From Pipra filicauda (Eukaryota > Chordata > Aves > Passeriformes > Pipridae), in NCBI RefSeq assembly GCF_003945595.2, contig NW_024103452.1, positions 4,379,524 to 4,443,523 of the forward strand: DNA of 64,000 nucleotides, written 5' to 3'. The stretch's first letter is position 1, and every line of letters starts with the position of its first letter. Below the pieces are notes generated by a model. That model ran no database searches. It was not told the origin of the DNA and saw only the letters and a list, made by a program, of their open reading frames with translations. The position numbers and the translations under genes were made by a program. Shown here one piece after another: positions 1 to 13,768 of the stretch.

Positions 1-1912
1 ACTTGCATGTGAATTCCCTTCAGTTTGTTAAAGCAAGAGCCGAGGAGTTTGTGTTGCCTGCATTTGGTTGGTGTAGAGAGGCAAACGGAAAGCTTATTGC
101 ACAATTGGACCTTATCCTGTTTTTGCACTGAAATACAGAATATATAGAAAAAGAAGTGCCCTTACCCACACTCAAAAAATATTAAGGGCAATGTAAATTA
201 GAAAGAAGAAGTTCCAACTTGCCTTTAGTGAGCTACAGGTGTATTTATTTGCTTGGAGGACAGTTTACTCAAGTCTTTTCTAACAGGACTAAAGTCTTAG
301 ATTTAGAGCTAGTCTTCCCCGATAACCAGAGTCTCAGCTGGCTAATTGAAGAGCAAATAGCATAATAAGGAATACGTCAGATTAGGAACACCTAGGGGAG
401 ACTCCCAAAAACCACCAGTGCATTTTGTGGAAAGGGTGACTTAGTCCATCAGCCTCTGAAGTGGAGAAATACAGCTGTAGGTAGTTTACTGAATTAAATG
501 AAGCACTGAAAATGGCACTCTGCCAGCTCCATGTATATATTAAAAATTTACAGGGTGTTCTGGAAGAAAAATTCTTCATGCATTGAGTTTTCCCATAAAT
601 TTAATTCCCTCAACAGGTTTTGTCATGCAGAGATGCCTTCCTGTCCAGGAATCAACTCTATCTTGTCACCACGTAGTTTGCAGAAACTTAGCATATTGTT
701 TCTGTACGTAATTTTCTTTTGGAATTTCCACTCATTTTTCAGGTCCTGTAGAGGCAGAGTAATTTCTTTAGCTGTACTTGGTGAAACTCCCATGTGGACT
801 TGTTAAAGGTGCTTTGTAAATTAGGCAAAGGCAGTCTGGATCATTGGAAGGTCCCTGGAGCATCCCTACAACCTATTGTTCTGCTGAATAGATAAGTCAG
901 AAAGATAAAATTGCTGCCTGACTGCAGATAGATCACTAGATTTATCTTAGGTTCATCAAAATTCAACTAGGGTATTTTGAGCTATATAGAACAGTAATGC
1001 AGTACTGTTTTACCAGCAGCCAGATGTGGAGAAACACAGACTGAGACAGAAATCGCTTCTTTCAGCAGTCATCGCATGCTGCCAAAACTGAGAAGTTTAT
1101 ATAAATACAAAAGGAAGAGACTGAGTAGAGATGCTTCCCCCCCTCCTCAACTCTACCCAACATCAAAGACAACAGGAGGGACAAATGTCAGTTTGGTGAG
1201 AACAGAAGCAAAATAAGATTTTTTTTCTGCATTTTTCTTCATCTTCTGTATTTGGTTTGAATACTTATCTCGGTGTTTTTCTCACAGAGCACATGGGAAG
1301 GATACATATACAATTCCTCATGAGAAATTTGGGGTACAGGGTCTCTGACTTTTGCTTTCTCCAAGAAAAATAACATTTATTTTAATGAACTCCCCTTTAT
1401 TTCTGGATGATAGACAAATAGAAAATGGACGAACCCAACCTTTTCTGACCTGCATGGATTTTTGACATTTAAAAGCATTCCATGAAGTCAGAGATAATGA
1501 ACTCATTTACTGGCTGGCATTTAACTTGCTTATGTTTTCTTGGACAAAATTTTGTAACATGTCTTTTTCAAACACCAATAGTTCATCTGTCTGCGAAGTC
1601 AGCACTCCTATTTTTCCTAATTTGTAATTTATTTCTAGATGGCAGAAAAACATTGGGTATTTTGCTGAAATGTTTAAATTTGGGAAAGCAATGTTCATCA
1701 GAGTCAATTAGAAACAGAGAAAAAGATAAAAAGCTGCTGTCAGTGACTATACTTGCATATTTTTAGAAAGATAACTGACAACAGCTTTACAAAAGTGAAC
1801 AGCCTGAAGTTCCAAAGCTACATCAATTAAACCAAATTTTAAACAAAATTTATAAGTAATTTGTTTTAGAAAAATATATTTGTTTATACTGTGGTGGTAC
1901 AACACAAGTTTA

Positions 1913-2399
1913 TTGTTTTGGTCACCACAATATAAGAAAAATATTAAGCTATTAAAGAGTGTCCAAAGGATGGCAACAAAGATGACGAAGAGCTTTGAGG
2001 GGAAGCTGTGTGAGGAGGGGCTGAGGGTGCTTGGTTTGTACAGCCTGGAGAAGAGGAGACTGAGGGGAGACCTCATTGCAGTCTCCTGCAGGAGGGCAGG
2101 CACTGATCTCTTCTCTGTGGTGATCAGTGACAGGACCGAGGGAACGGCCTGAAGCTGTGTTGGAGATGTTTAGGTTGTATGTTAGAAAAAGGTTCTTCCC
2201 CCAGAGGGTGGTTGGGCACTGGAACAGGCTCCCCAGGGCAGTGGTCACAGCACCAAGCCTGACAGAGCTCAAGAAGCGTTTGGATGATACTCTTGGGTAC
2301 ATGGTGTGACTCTTGGGGATGGTCCTGTGCAAGGCTAAGGGTTGGACTCAATGATCCTTGTGGGCCCCTTCTAACTCAGCATATTCCGTGATTCTATGA
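1913..2399 (+). mobile_element. CR1 LINE, 5'-truncated 3' end
   Basis: A degenerate frame on the plus strand begins with residues like 'WSPQYKKNIKLLKSVQRMA' and continues into 'LYSLEKRRLRGDLIAV'. This is the recognisable C-terminal tail of CR1 ORF2. A 3' untranslated part follows and ends in 'attccgtgattctatga' at 2399, the octamer-type CR1 end. Its 3' block ('cagcatattccgtgattc') differs from the 'ccaaaccattctatgattc' type seen at 38.46 kb, so this is probably another CR1 subfamily. Frameshifts and stops show that it is dead. No clear target-site duplication was seen, as is usual for CR1. Confidence 0.88.
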
Positions 2400-3714
2400 A
2401 GTTTGATGTAGAATTTAATAAAACTAATATTTATTTCTTACTGTTTTCTACAATCAACATATTAAGACAAAATGCATAGTACCATTAAACTTCTATAAAC
2501 CATGAAAAACACAAAAGGAGCAACTGAACCTATATAACATATCATAGCACAATATGCATGTGAAAGATTTCGAAACACATTTTAATTGCTGTATAGTAAG
2601 ATTAGTATTTTCTACAGAGAATGGATAGTTTTATAGTGTTTTTTGCAAACATTAGCAGTTCTGTTTTTCAGTCAGTTCCAAGAAGTAATGATCTGCCAAT
2701 GGGGCAATCAAATTCTGCCTATTTTCGGAGACAAAAATCTCCTTTTGACTTCATGATTTGTTGACAAGAGCTCAGTGTTCTGCAAGACACGACTCAAACC
2801 TACTTTTGATATGAAAATATGAATTTGTGGTTGCATAAGAATGTAAGACATTATACAGGAGGCTGAATGCTCCTTTTCATAAATTGTATTGCACCTCACA
2901 AAACCGTACTAAGTACAGGATCAGAATACCATACAGTATGATTCTGATCATGGCTTTAGGATACTTTCACTTTTCAAAGTAAAACCAGCAATGCTTCATT
3001 TTCTTACCAAATGGCTATTCAGAAATGGACGACTTTATGTAAACTTTTGTTGCAAGTCAACAACAAAATAAATGTCCCTGCAAAATCGGACTAGTGATCA
3101 CCGAGCTCAAGGGCCTTAATTGGACGGTTAGTTCCAAAAGATTGCTTCCCTTTGGCTTGCTCAGTAAATTGGAAGATGTAATGTAGCAGAAAATACAATC
3201 CTGCTATTCTGTCATGTGCTTAAATGTCTCTAAAATAATCTCTAATTTGTATTTATATACAGTTTGTAACTTAAGAGCCCTGCAGTTTTTACTGAGAGGG
3301 TCACGTCCTCTGTCTGCCATCAGCTCAGGAAGCGCTATTGAAACTTATAGTTTAGTTCCCTGACCACAGAGCAAGTATTTCTCTGTGTTGCTACTGTTGA
3401 TTCATAGTCCCATATGGAAGTCTGAATCTAGCTTCACATGCTGGGTTAGCTGGGTGTCTGGATCCACATAAGTCTGTTATAAGGGCTCCCCCCCTTTTTA
3501 CCTCCCGCACTTTATACCTCAACATGTCTGAAAAGTGTCATTGTTCAAATGTGTATAAGCTTCAAACACACCTTGTGCTACTTAAAGGGATTCTGTTCAG
3601 AAGCAATTTAGTTTGCATATCAAAGATAAATTTCACTTATCCTGAAGTTCAACATATTTAACAAAAACCTGTCAGCAACATTTAAAAAATATTCCTTTCA
3701 GCCAGTTGCATATT

Positions 3715-3924
3715 ATAGAATCATAGAATCATAGAATCATTTGGGTTGGAAGGGACCTTAAAGATCACCTCGTTCCAACCCCTCTACCATGGGCAGGAAC
3801 ACCTTTCACTAGACCAGGTTGCTCAGAGCTTCATCCAACCTGGCCTTGAACACTTCCAGGCATGGGGTATCCACAACGTCTCCAGGAAACCCATTCCAGT
3901 GTCTCACCACTGTCACAGTAAAGT
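3715..3924 (-). mobile_element. CR1 LINE, short 3' end
   Basis: On the plus strand the copy starts with three tandem 'atagaatc' units and then 'atttgggttggaagggacct'. This is the reverse complement of the standard avian CR1 3' end. The body runs through 'cttgaacacttccaggcatg' and stops near 3924. It is about 210 bp, heavily 5'-truncated and non-coding. The well-preserved tail suggests it is one of the younger copies here. It lies in the same orientation as SEMA3E. Confidence 0.93.
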
Positions 3925-6309
3925 ATTATTATTGTGAACTGCATTGAATTGAATATAAATGCAGATTATAAATGCTTACTCTTCAATTTAAATATTTTAC
4001 TGTTTTTTAAATAAAGATGGTTTTGTTCTGTTTAGAAATTGATTATTATAGTATAATTAATATTTTTAAGACTGTTTCATTTTTTACTCTCCTTTCTGTG
4101 ACAGTCAGACAGTGAGAAAATGATCAGAGAGATGAGGTAGAAGTAATAGGTTACAGTAATCGGAAGTCATTGGATGAGGATTGTCTGATTAGAGAGATCA
4201 ACAGAGACTGAACTTCAGTTTTCTGAGGAAGGATCTTCTCCTTTCATTTTCTGCAGTTACATGGTGCAAAGAAAGCAAAGATTACAATTTGCCCACTCAA
4301 TCACATACCATGAGTTATTTTTAAATTACCATACAAATGGCACCTCTCATTTTTAGTCTTGATGGTCAGCTTTTTAGATAATGGAAACTAGTATAGTTAC
4401 TTATTAGTGCAGCAAATATATTTCCTGATGGTCTACACAAACAAAAAAATTTTCCCATGATTTCAGTGTGGGTAAAATTTTAGAACCTCAGTTTGACAAG
4501 AGAGAATAACAAACAAAATAAGGGAAGGAAGGACAGTGATAGATAAGGGGATGATCACAGGCCACACATTCTTATATATGTCTTGTTTCTCATTTTTTGT
4601 TTGTTTGGTTTCTATTTTTATTAGTCTGTTGTTTATACTTTCTAGAATAGTGTTCCTAAATATACAGACACTACTTCCTTCAAACTTTACCAGGAAGCCT
4701 GACAGGAGGTTCATGAGAGGAGCAAAGAAGACATGCAAAATTGCCTTATATATATTGCTTATCATTTAGTTCCTTCCTTAATTTCAGATGACAGTGTGTT
4801 TCTGCAATTCATACCACTCCAAATCTAAGTTTTGTGCTGGAGTCTTAACGTCTGAGATGCTTTTCATTTTGACAGCAGTTGGAAGTGCACAGCATGGACT
4901 GGATCCTTGGAGATTGTTTCTGGTTATTTTCTAGTTTGTTTTGTCAGAAGGACGCATCTTTATTCAGGAAAGATTATTCAAAAACATTTTACTGAAGTAA
5001 GTACCTTAGTTGATTTATATGAGTACACTTTAAAAAGCTTTATGTCTGCAATTCATATGTATTCGAGCCAAGAGCTCCTGGACATATGGGAAAGCAAGAA
5101 CCTATTGGACAGTCCTTTGGCTTCAGCACCATGACAAGTGCTCAGCTCTACCAGGACACATCATGTGAACCAAATAAGCAAGACCATTGACCAGCAACTC
5201 TTCCTGACACTTGCCAGTTAAAAGTAATCTTACATTTGGGCTACAGATCATCTCCATCTATGAAGTCCCACCTCACAAAGTTCATTTCCGAGAATACCTA
5301 GTCAGATTCTTAAAGTGGTCATCACATGTACCTTTAGCAGCCTAGTGAAATCCTCTTCTGACTGCAGGGCAGCTCAGATAACAGTGCAATTCCTTACCAG
5401 TAGTTTTACCTTATAACAGAATTAATTATTTCTTCAACATTACTAAATGTATGACAAGGGATAACTTTCAGTGTCCAATTTTCACTAAGCCTGGACATTC
5501 AAGGTCCAGACTTAGCAGTGTAATCTATAACTTGTCCACAAATTCAAATATCATAACAGTTGTAGAAATTCAGCCCTCTACAAGTTTTTGACTCATTTCA
5601 GAAATTTGAAATATATTCCTAAACTCTGTATGTTCTTAAAACTGGCAATGGGAGTACAACGAAACAAGGATGCAAGGAAGCAGGATGTAACCAGGATCAG
5701 CCAGTCAGCATTTGACTTCCATGTAGCAACACATAGGTTGCATATAATCAGGATTAGGTTTAATGCCCAAGGGAGTCTTACACAAGAATTTAAAATAAGA
5801 GATTGGTATTTCTGCTGATTCTCTAAACCTGATCTAATTTAACTGAGACAGAAGGATCCCAATTTCTGAAAAATCTAGGCAATTTCTATCTTTGCATAAG
5901 AAATATGTTCACAATATTGATTATGTGTTCCACTAACTGATCTTCTCTGCAGTATTATTTCACTCAGCTATAAGCATCATTAGAGAGCTAAAATACACTT
6001 GCTGAACAGGATCAACATAGACAAGCTGAATTTAACAAAGATTTGTTAAGTAATTCCATCTCCCATCAAACTAATACATATTTTGATATATTATGTATTA
6101 TTTCATAAAAAAACCCCACAAAACCAAAAACCAAAGGCTCCACAGATTTTGCGTAAACCCCTAAAAATATTTATTATTTTCCCTAAGAGTTTCTATAAAA
6201 GCTTATCTAATTAAAAAAAAAATCATAAAATGAAAAATTCTTTGAATTCTTTGTATAATTCCCTAGAATATGCTTTCAAATATCAGTGTGTTCCTCCAGG
6301 AACAAACTA

Positions 6310-6585
<276 letters not shown>

Positions 6586-8062
6586 CTAGATTACATAAAA
6601 AATAAACATAGGAAAATATTAGCTTTTTAATTTTACTTTTTTTAATATCTTATGTGCTCTTAGATGATGTTCTCATATTGAATCTTTCTATTCTGCTTCA
6701 CTTCACACTAGTAACTCTGGGCCACCAGTTTCACAGATGGACATTTTTACAGGAAAAAAGCAAGTTTAGAGCGCTGATTTATCATAATTTACTTTGAATG
6801 CTTAACCAGTCAGGAGTTACAAAGTTATAAAACACACTTTTGTTCTTCTTTAATCTCAGAGATATTTTGCAAATCTAAATATTTGTTTTACTAAATATTA
6901 TTAGATATACTAAATATTAGAGTCTGAGCATAAGATGTGAATAGTAAGCAAATGGCTTCTCTCTCAAGTTAAATAAACTTTATCTCAGGAAAAAATAACA
7001 GTTTTTTCTTACTTTTTTTTATAAGGCCACTACACCATTAATTTCTTGCATAATTAATTGCTAATCAATATTTTTTTATATTGTATGGCATCATACTTTA
7101 TCTGTTCCCACTGTTAAATTCTCCTTTGAAGAAGAAATATTCGTTTCCCACAGGGCAGTACTCTGGGACTCATTAGTGTATTTGCAGCTTCATAAATATT
7201 ACAATTAAAACATTTTCAAACATCCCTTTGAGATGTGGGGTCATTATTTTTCCTGTACTAAACTAGAAACAGAGACAGTGAGATAAAAGTATCCATTGAT
7301 TTTGGGACTCCTGGGACTTGGTTTTACAGAGTTTTACATTTTGCAATGGTTTCTATGTTTGAAGCAAAATCCTGCTCATTTCCATTCATTGCTCAACATT
7401 TCTGCAACTCAGACCCTGGGTTTTAAGACAGTCACATGAAGTTTAAGATTACTATAATGAAATTAATCTTAGATAACTTTAGCTGCTCTAGAGTTTAGAC
7501 ATGTAATTTATGCTATTCTCCTAGGCCTTTTCAATGAAGATGGCCAAACATCTCCAAAAGGCAATTAATACAATCCTAAAATCAATGCGTAAAACAGAGT
7601 GGAAGAATTTCCTTTTTGAAAATTTGCTGTTCTTCACTGATGACTATTTTAGTTTTCAGACTGCTGCATTTGTATCAGAAAAATCCTGGGTCTTATTAAC
7701 CATCTGCAAGAACAGAGAACATGAGTCTGCAGTGGGCTCCTGGGCAGAATTCAACACTAGCAAATTCACATTAGGTTCAAAACTAAGAAACCATCTTTCT
7801 TCTTTCTTCAAATGGTTATGTCATTCAGTTCAAGTCTTCCAAGTTCTCCAGCAAATAAATAAGGAAAAAAAATGTCATTTGCTACATGATTCTCCTTAAC
7901 ATTCACTGTGAAGACATATCATGCTAATTGAACGAAGTAGGTAACTTACACAGGCAGGTAACCTACTGTGTAATTAAATACTATGTATATACAAATCAAC
8001 CTTGCAATACCTTATTTTTGGACTTTCTTGATTTGTAACTAATTTGTTCCTTTTTTAAAAGT

Positions 8063-8083
8063 GAATAAATAAATAAATAAATA
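8063..8083. repeat. (AATA)n microsatellite
   Basis: About five tandem AATA units are present in intron 3. It is a short, ordinary simple repeat. Confidence 0.85.
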
Positions 8084-10249
8084 CATTCAGACAAATAGAG
8101 AAGAATGGGTTGAAATCAGTAGGATGTGATCCTCTATACACGGATCAGCACTCAACAACAGAGCACGTGCATTTCACAATATTTGCTGACTGCTGGTAGC
8201 AAAATGGTATTCCATAGGAATTTTATGAAGCCTTGTAATTTTTAAATGATGCTTTGCTGGACACTGATGCTGTACCTCATTCTCCCTCTCCTCCAAGTAT
8301 GACCTTTCTGACTTATTCCCTCTGTTTGCTCTCAGTGGTGGTCTGTTCTTTACTCTATGATTTCCTTTTTTATCCACATATGCCTGCACCTCTTCGTCAT
8401 TGTGCCAAAATCACTGTATTGATTTAGGATTTTTTTTTTTTAAATGGCCAAAACCTACACATTTTTTCTCTTGTGTGCATTTGTAGAAATGCTGGAAAAA
8501 TTCTGCAGAAAAAAACAGGATGAGGAAGATACCAAATATAGAAAAAAAGTCATTCCAAATGTCTAGACTTGATAATTTGTAAACACATGACAAAAGGTGC
8601 TGTTCTGGCAAGTGTCAGGCAGCTAGGCATTGCTGCTGACCCTACTAATAATACACTGTCCACACAGCAAGGAAGAGATGCATCATCCAAAGGAACATTA
8701 AAATAAGACTTCTTTCTACTATATTAATTAATTAAATGCTGGGGTTGTCTTCAGGATGCTCCATATTAATAGATCTGTGGAATTTTATTCATCTGAAACT
8801 TCTCCATGTGGAGGAGTTAATTATCTCTACAGAACTGGATTTCTGTGTCTGAATGATTTCCAATTCTGATAAAGTGATTGAAAGAATGGAAAGCTCTTAC
8901 ACCACAGGCTAACAGGTGTGATTCTTGGCACATTGGATGACAACTTAAGGATTTTTTTCCTTGGCTTCACACGAATCAAAAAAGTATGGCCAGGTTTTAA
9001 GATTATGCACATGTTGTTAAGATAAGGCTTTTTTAACTGTCCTATTAAGTCCGTTAAAAGCTCAGAAAGTGTGTTTATTACTACAATACTTGAAGTTTTA
9101 GTGCTACAACATGAACTGATAACTTTTAAAAGTTTTAAAACTTGCAAAACTGGCCTGTTGTGTTGTATAGAAAGAGGCAGCAGAGTATGCATGAAGTATT
9201 TTAATGCTGAGAAGCTGATTACAATATTATCAGTTCTATGTAATATTAATTTTGCCTTGAGTAACAGATCTTTTACAGAGGAAAATCAAAAGAGAAACAG
9301 AATGGAAATAAGAAAAAAAATTGAAATAATACTGATGAGTAATATTTTTATGAGAGCTTACAGTGTAAAAATTAACATTCAGAACTTAGAACTGGCAAAG
9401 AGTTGATGTAAAGATATTATGCTATTAAGTCAATATTGGTTTATGGTTACAACAAAATAAAGGTGAGAAGAAAATTAGTAGGAAAGTTTTTGATTCAAAT
9501 TTAGATTCTTTTCAGGCTGAGCAATCTATCTTACTGAATACTGAGTGTGCTGATGGAAAATTACCAAGGTTTTCCTAATATTAATTAGCCTTACTCATTC
9601 ATATAGTTCATACATAATTAGGTCTTATGGGAGGATCAGAATACGATTTGGAATTACAATATTTCCAGCTTTTAAAATTTTAACATATTTTTCTTAACAA
9701 TTCCACTTCTGGAATCTTTTAATTCTTCTAAAGATCTGGGTTTTCTATAAAAGTAATAGTTATACCAAACTTTCACAGTGGGAAATATAAGAAGTTCTTT
9801 AAATGACCACTTTCACTGCAATGCAAATTTGAAGACTTATAGTAACAAACTGAACTACAAAACTTTGGAGTTTTAGAGAAACTCATGACTCTGAGGGGGA
9901 TAGCTTTGCATTGAAACAACAGTACCTATTTCTGCATTAATTTAACCAAAAGAATACTGTCAAAGTATCAGAAAATATATCCCGTCATGTAGGGGTGAAA
10001 GAAAGATGACGGAGCTCTAACTAATTACAGCTTATGCTGAGAGGTGGTATTAAATAAAGCTCAAATGATCAGGGTTTCAGATTCATTTAGTATGACCATA
10101 AGGTTTGGGTAATGTAGAAACCCACCCTTTTCAGTCAAAATCACCTAAAATTGTCGAGGGTACAAAAGTATCCAGAAAAAAATGCAATGAACTTTTAAGA
10201 ATCTTCAAAAAATATCAGTTCTAAGCCAAGTGAGTGTAAGGATTTGGGA

Positions 10250-10251
<2 letters not shown>

Positions 10252-10283
<32 letters not shown>

Positions 10284-10310
10284 GTTATTGTTATTATTAC
10301 TACTACTACT
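10252..10310. repeat. (TTA)n / (TAC)n trinucleotide microsatellite
   Basis: The repeat is a run of TTA/ATT units, then two TTG-interrupted units, then several TAC units. It accounts for the poly-tyrosine and poly-isoleucine frames seen on both strands here. It lies in SEMA3E intron 3 and is probably length-polymorphic. Confidence 0.95.
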
Positions 10311-11237
10311 TTCCAATCTTGTTCAATAATTTCCTTCATATGGACAGTTCTCATGCTTGTATTGCAGCAGAATTCTTTAAAGCTTCCCAATCTTACTGGG
10401 AATATATTGTGGTTATCACCAGGGCTGCTGTTTGTTGTGTTTGTGGGAAAAGCTTGTATGTGCCCTTCCATGTCCTACATTCCTGTCGCTGTAAAACTAT
10501 CATCATTTTCAAATCCTCTGGTAGAGTGTGAGCTCTCTCAGCTGTGGGATTTATTAGGTGTTGTACTTGTGGTGTGTTTATGAGGTGCAGATAATGAACT
10601 TGGTGCACTGTAAAATTAAAGAGAGCTCCCATCCAGAAGAACTTTCATCCTGTGCTGCCAATGATATCAGCTGCTATATGTCAATGAGCTTTCAGGTCTT
10701 TTCTCATGAACTCATTACAGTCAAGGCACCGAATCACAAGAATAGAACAGTTCTGAGGCTCATTAAAACAGAATGTTTTTATTAATATACCATGAAACTT
10801 ATAGGGCAAAATAAATTAGAGTGCATTCTATAATTACTAATAATTAAACTGTTTTTCTGAAAGCATTCTAGAGGATACGAACTTTAAGCATAAACTGGAA
10901 TGTGAAAATGGAGAAGGTATCCTACGTGTATGAAAAGAAAAGGAAATAGAAATGGAAAAGGAGAATTATTAAGGTACCTTCTTTGAGAGTCCAAGAAAAA
11001 GAATTAGAAGAAAGTTCAGATGATCAGAAGTGTTCATTGTGTGTTTATGAGCTGGTTTGAAGAGTAATTAAACTAATAAATTTAGTGTGTTAAGAGTAGT
11101 TAGATGTTTTTAACCTACAACACTTAGAATTATATCTATGCTTTAATCTCTCTGAAGTTAGGGGTGCCTGAATCCCTGTTTTGGACTAGCTACTGGTATA
11201 ATTAAAGTATATTTTATTCGTAATTAATGATACTTAC

Positions 11238-11297
11238 AGCATCTCTTCCTTTAATTATGCATTCTTCTGCCTGCTGAGGTGTACTAGGCCAATGGAT
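11238..11297 (-). CDS. SEMA3E: SEMA3E exon 3 (sema domain)
   Basis: This 60-bp exon encodes exactly 20 residues, starting 'IHWPSTPQQAEEC' and ending 'IIKGRDA'. The acceptor is strong, with a long T/C-rich tract before ctcag|ATCCAT (AG at 11299-11298). The donor GCT|gtaagt is a near-perfect consensus. Both boundaries are phase 0, so it joins exon 2 (…YRE) and exon 4 (DECAN…) without a frame change. 'IHWPS' matches the human SEMA3E segment as I recall it. Other paralogues have a different residue before 'WP' here. The single cysteine is expected to pair with the cysteine at the start of exon 4, as in other class 3 sema domains. The exon is too short to stand out by open-frame length. The call rests on motif, splice sites and phase. 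Confidence 0.92.
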
Positions 11298-11400
11298 CTG
11301 AGAGGAAAAAAAAGAAAATCATTCAATTGGCAGTCTGATCATGTCAATCCAGCTCTTCCACTATTCTACATGTGAAAGATTTGCAGAACAGAAGTATAAA

Positions 11401-11777
11401 ATCACAGAACAGCCCCAGTTGGAAGGGACCTCAAAAGATCATCTGGTCCAGCCTCTTGTGGGAAAGGGAGCCTAAATGAGATTATCTAGCACTCTGTTTT
11501 ACACATCTTTTAACCCTCCAGTAACAGAAACTCCACCATGTCCCTGGGGTGGGTTGTTTCAGTGATTGAATGTTCTCACAATAAAAAGTTTCTTTATTAT
11601 CTGTCGGTGTAACTTGTATCCATTGCCCCTTGTCTTCTCCATGAGGATCCTTTTGAAAGGAGAGCCTCTGTCCTCTCTGAGATGCTGTTTAAATACTTAA
11701 GTACTAGAATACTCTGAGGAGTTCCCCCTCAACCTCGACTTCCCCATACAGAAAAGACCTTCAGTCTTTCCTTTGTT
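11401..11777 (-). mobile_element. CR1 LINE, older diverged 3' end
   Basis: Reading the plus strand, it starts 'atcacagaacagccccagtt' and 'ggaagggacctcaaaagatc', a diverged reverse-complement CR1 3' end. It continues through blocks homologous to the CR1 3' region ('ccattgccccttgtcttctc', 'cctcaacctcgacttcccca') and ends near 11777. The octamer tail is eroded and divergence is higher than in the copy at 3.7 kb, suggesting an older subfamily. No intact frame remains. Confidence 0.85.
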
Positions 11778-13250
11778 GAAACATAACTGTTTTGATTAGG
11801 ATGGCTCAGGAAACTTAATATCAGTCAACAGAATTTAAAGGAAGTTAATGTATGGAACTTTTAATATAAATTAAGCTTAATTGTCAGTGATTTTCAACAT
11901 AGAATATTAATTTTGAACTACTGATTTCCTGCTTTAAGTGACACTTAGGAAAGAAAAGGTTTAAAGTGAAGTTAATGAGGGTCAGCAACTAACCCCATTG
12001 GGAGTAGCATCAACTCTTCACAGTCGCAGTCACTAGAAGTGAAGCCAAATTACACAAGTGAGATTTTCTTCAGCTACCTACTATATAACATTTATGTTTC
12101 ATTCCAGATGCATGATTTGTTTGGTTGAAAACAATATTAAACAATGACTGAGCAGACTGGAATGGTTACTTAATTTCTTAGAACATTTAAAAGTGAAAAC
12201 AAAAACATATGCCCATCAATGATATCAGGCTTGGCTGAAACCAAGTAAATATTAAAAAATTGATGTCATCATTAAGACATTTTTGTCAATAATCCAATCA
12301 AAAATATTTTTCTGTATGGAAAACATTTTAAAATTAAGTTATTCTGCTGGGCTTTTTTTCTTCCTTTCTTTTTTTTATAATTGAATTGGGGTTTTGAAAT
12401 AATTTAATCTGAGAAAATCTGGGGATAAATTATAAGAAAAGTAAATTGCAAGACAAGTGGGGATAAATTATGAATCCTAGATGCCTAGGGCTTGAAAATA
12501 GAAGGTCGACTATATGTTATTCTTGCCAGTTTCAACAACCTGTCAGTGTTTAGGTCTCACATCACCTAAATCCTGCAAGGAATCTAAAGTTAATCAGAAT
12601 ACTTGTTTTCAGTCAGATGGTCTTATAATCATATTTTTATGATCAGAAATAATTCTCATCTAGTCTCTGCTTGTTGCTCTGTAGTCTGGGGAGGTACCTG
12701 AACTCTGCTGAACTTCCATGAGGACCCTCATCCAATCACCCTGACCAGCTGATTTCTGGTCCATTCAGTGCAAAACTGAGTCCACAGTCATTTACTTTAC
12801 TCACTGGTCAGGAACTGAATACACAACAGCTTGTCCTTAACCCAAAAACCTAGAAGTTAGGAGATCTCGAGGATCTCCCAAACCTAAAAGTGTGAAGTCA
12901 CAGCTTTCACTTCACAAAAACATGTTCTAACTAGCAAGCTAAAATGGGGGCTTTTGCCCAGGTGTGGCTGTGGGAACAGGGAAACCACAGAGGGAAAAAA
13001 ACACTTGACTCTGTAACCTGATATTAAATACACTGTGTATAGGTGATTATTTTTGTATTTGGAGACTGAGTCCCAGTGCTATTGAAAATACTTTGTATGC
13101 ACATTTTCCACTTAAGACATACTGAATTAAATGCATACACAGAATTGAGAGAAAAAAGCCAAAGAAGTAGCCCAGCACTCTTGATTTGTCTGGAATATTG
13201 AAAAGCAGCTGCAGTGCAAGCAACCTGAATTGGGTCCTTGGCACAGAGTA

Positions 13251-13768
13251 ATAGAATAAATCATAATTGTAGAATGGTTTGAGGTGGAAGGGAACCTTAA
13301 AGACCAACTAGTGTTACCACCTGCTATAGCCAGGGACATCTTCCACTAGATCGTTACTCAAAGCTCCATCCAGCCTGACCTTGAACACTTCCAGGGATGG
13401 GGCATTCACAACCTCTGTGAGTAACCTGTTCAGTGTCTCACCATTCTCATAGTTAAGAATTCCTTCCTTATACCAAATCTAAATCTACAGTCAGTTTAAA
13501 ACATTTGTCTCTGTCCTGTCACTACAGGCCCTCATTAAGCTCCCTTTACAAATTAAAAGGACACCATAAGCTCTTCCTAGAGCTTTCTCTTCTTCAGGCT
13601 TAAAAACCTCTATTCTTTCAGAGAGATGTTCCAGCTCTCTGACTATTTTTGTGGCCCTCATCTGGACCTGCTCTAATAGATTCACACCTTTCTTGCACTG
13701 GGAAACTCAGAGCTGGACACTCTACTCCAGGTGGGGTCTCAGAAAGAGGAGTAGAGGGGCAGAATCAG
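13251..13768 (-). mobile_element. CR1 LINE, 3' half fragment
   Basis: The reverse-complement CR1 3' end begins at 'atagaataaatcataattg' and 'agaatggtttgaggtggaag'. It runs on through 'cttgaacacttccagggatg' to the ORF2 C-terminal coding tail. On the minus strand that tail reads 'LLEQVQRRATKI'-like (seen here as 'NLLEQVQMRATKIVRELEHL'). The copy ends around 'gtagaggggcagaatca' near 13768. It is about 520 bp with stops and indels, so inactive. Confidence 0.9.

Larger units (their letters stand above)
6586..11237 (-). other. SEMA3E: SEMA3E intron 3
   Basis: This 4,652-bp intron lies between exons 3 and 4. The donor gtaagt begins at 11237 and the acceptor ends tctag at 6586. It contains an (AATA)n run at 8063-8083, a trinucleotide array at 10252-10310 and otherwise AT-rich sequence. 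I recognised no transposon copy or RNA gene. The open frames at 7534-7899 and 8827-9406 have no family resemblance. Confidence 0.85.

Noticed and set aside
7534..7899. 121-codon plus-strand open frame
   Set aside because: No recognisable domain, no splice or promoter context, and composition like the surrounding intron. Frames of this length occur by chance in 64 kb.
10205..10583. Overlapping open frames rich in Ile, Tyr or Thr on both strands
   Set aside because: They are translations of the TTA/TAC microsatellite.
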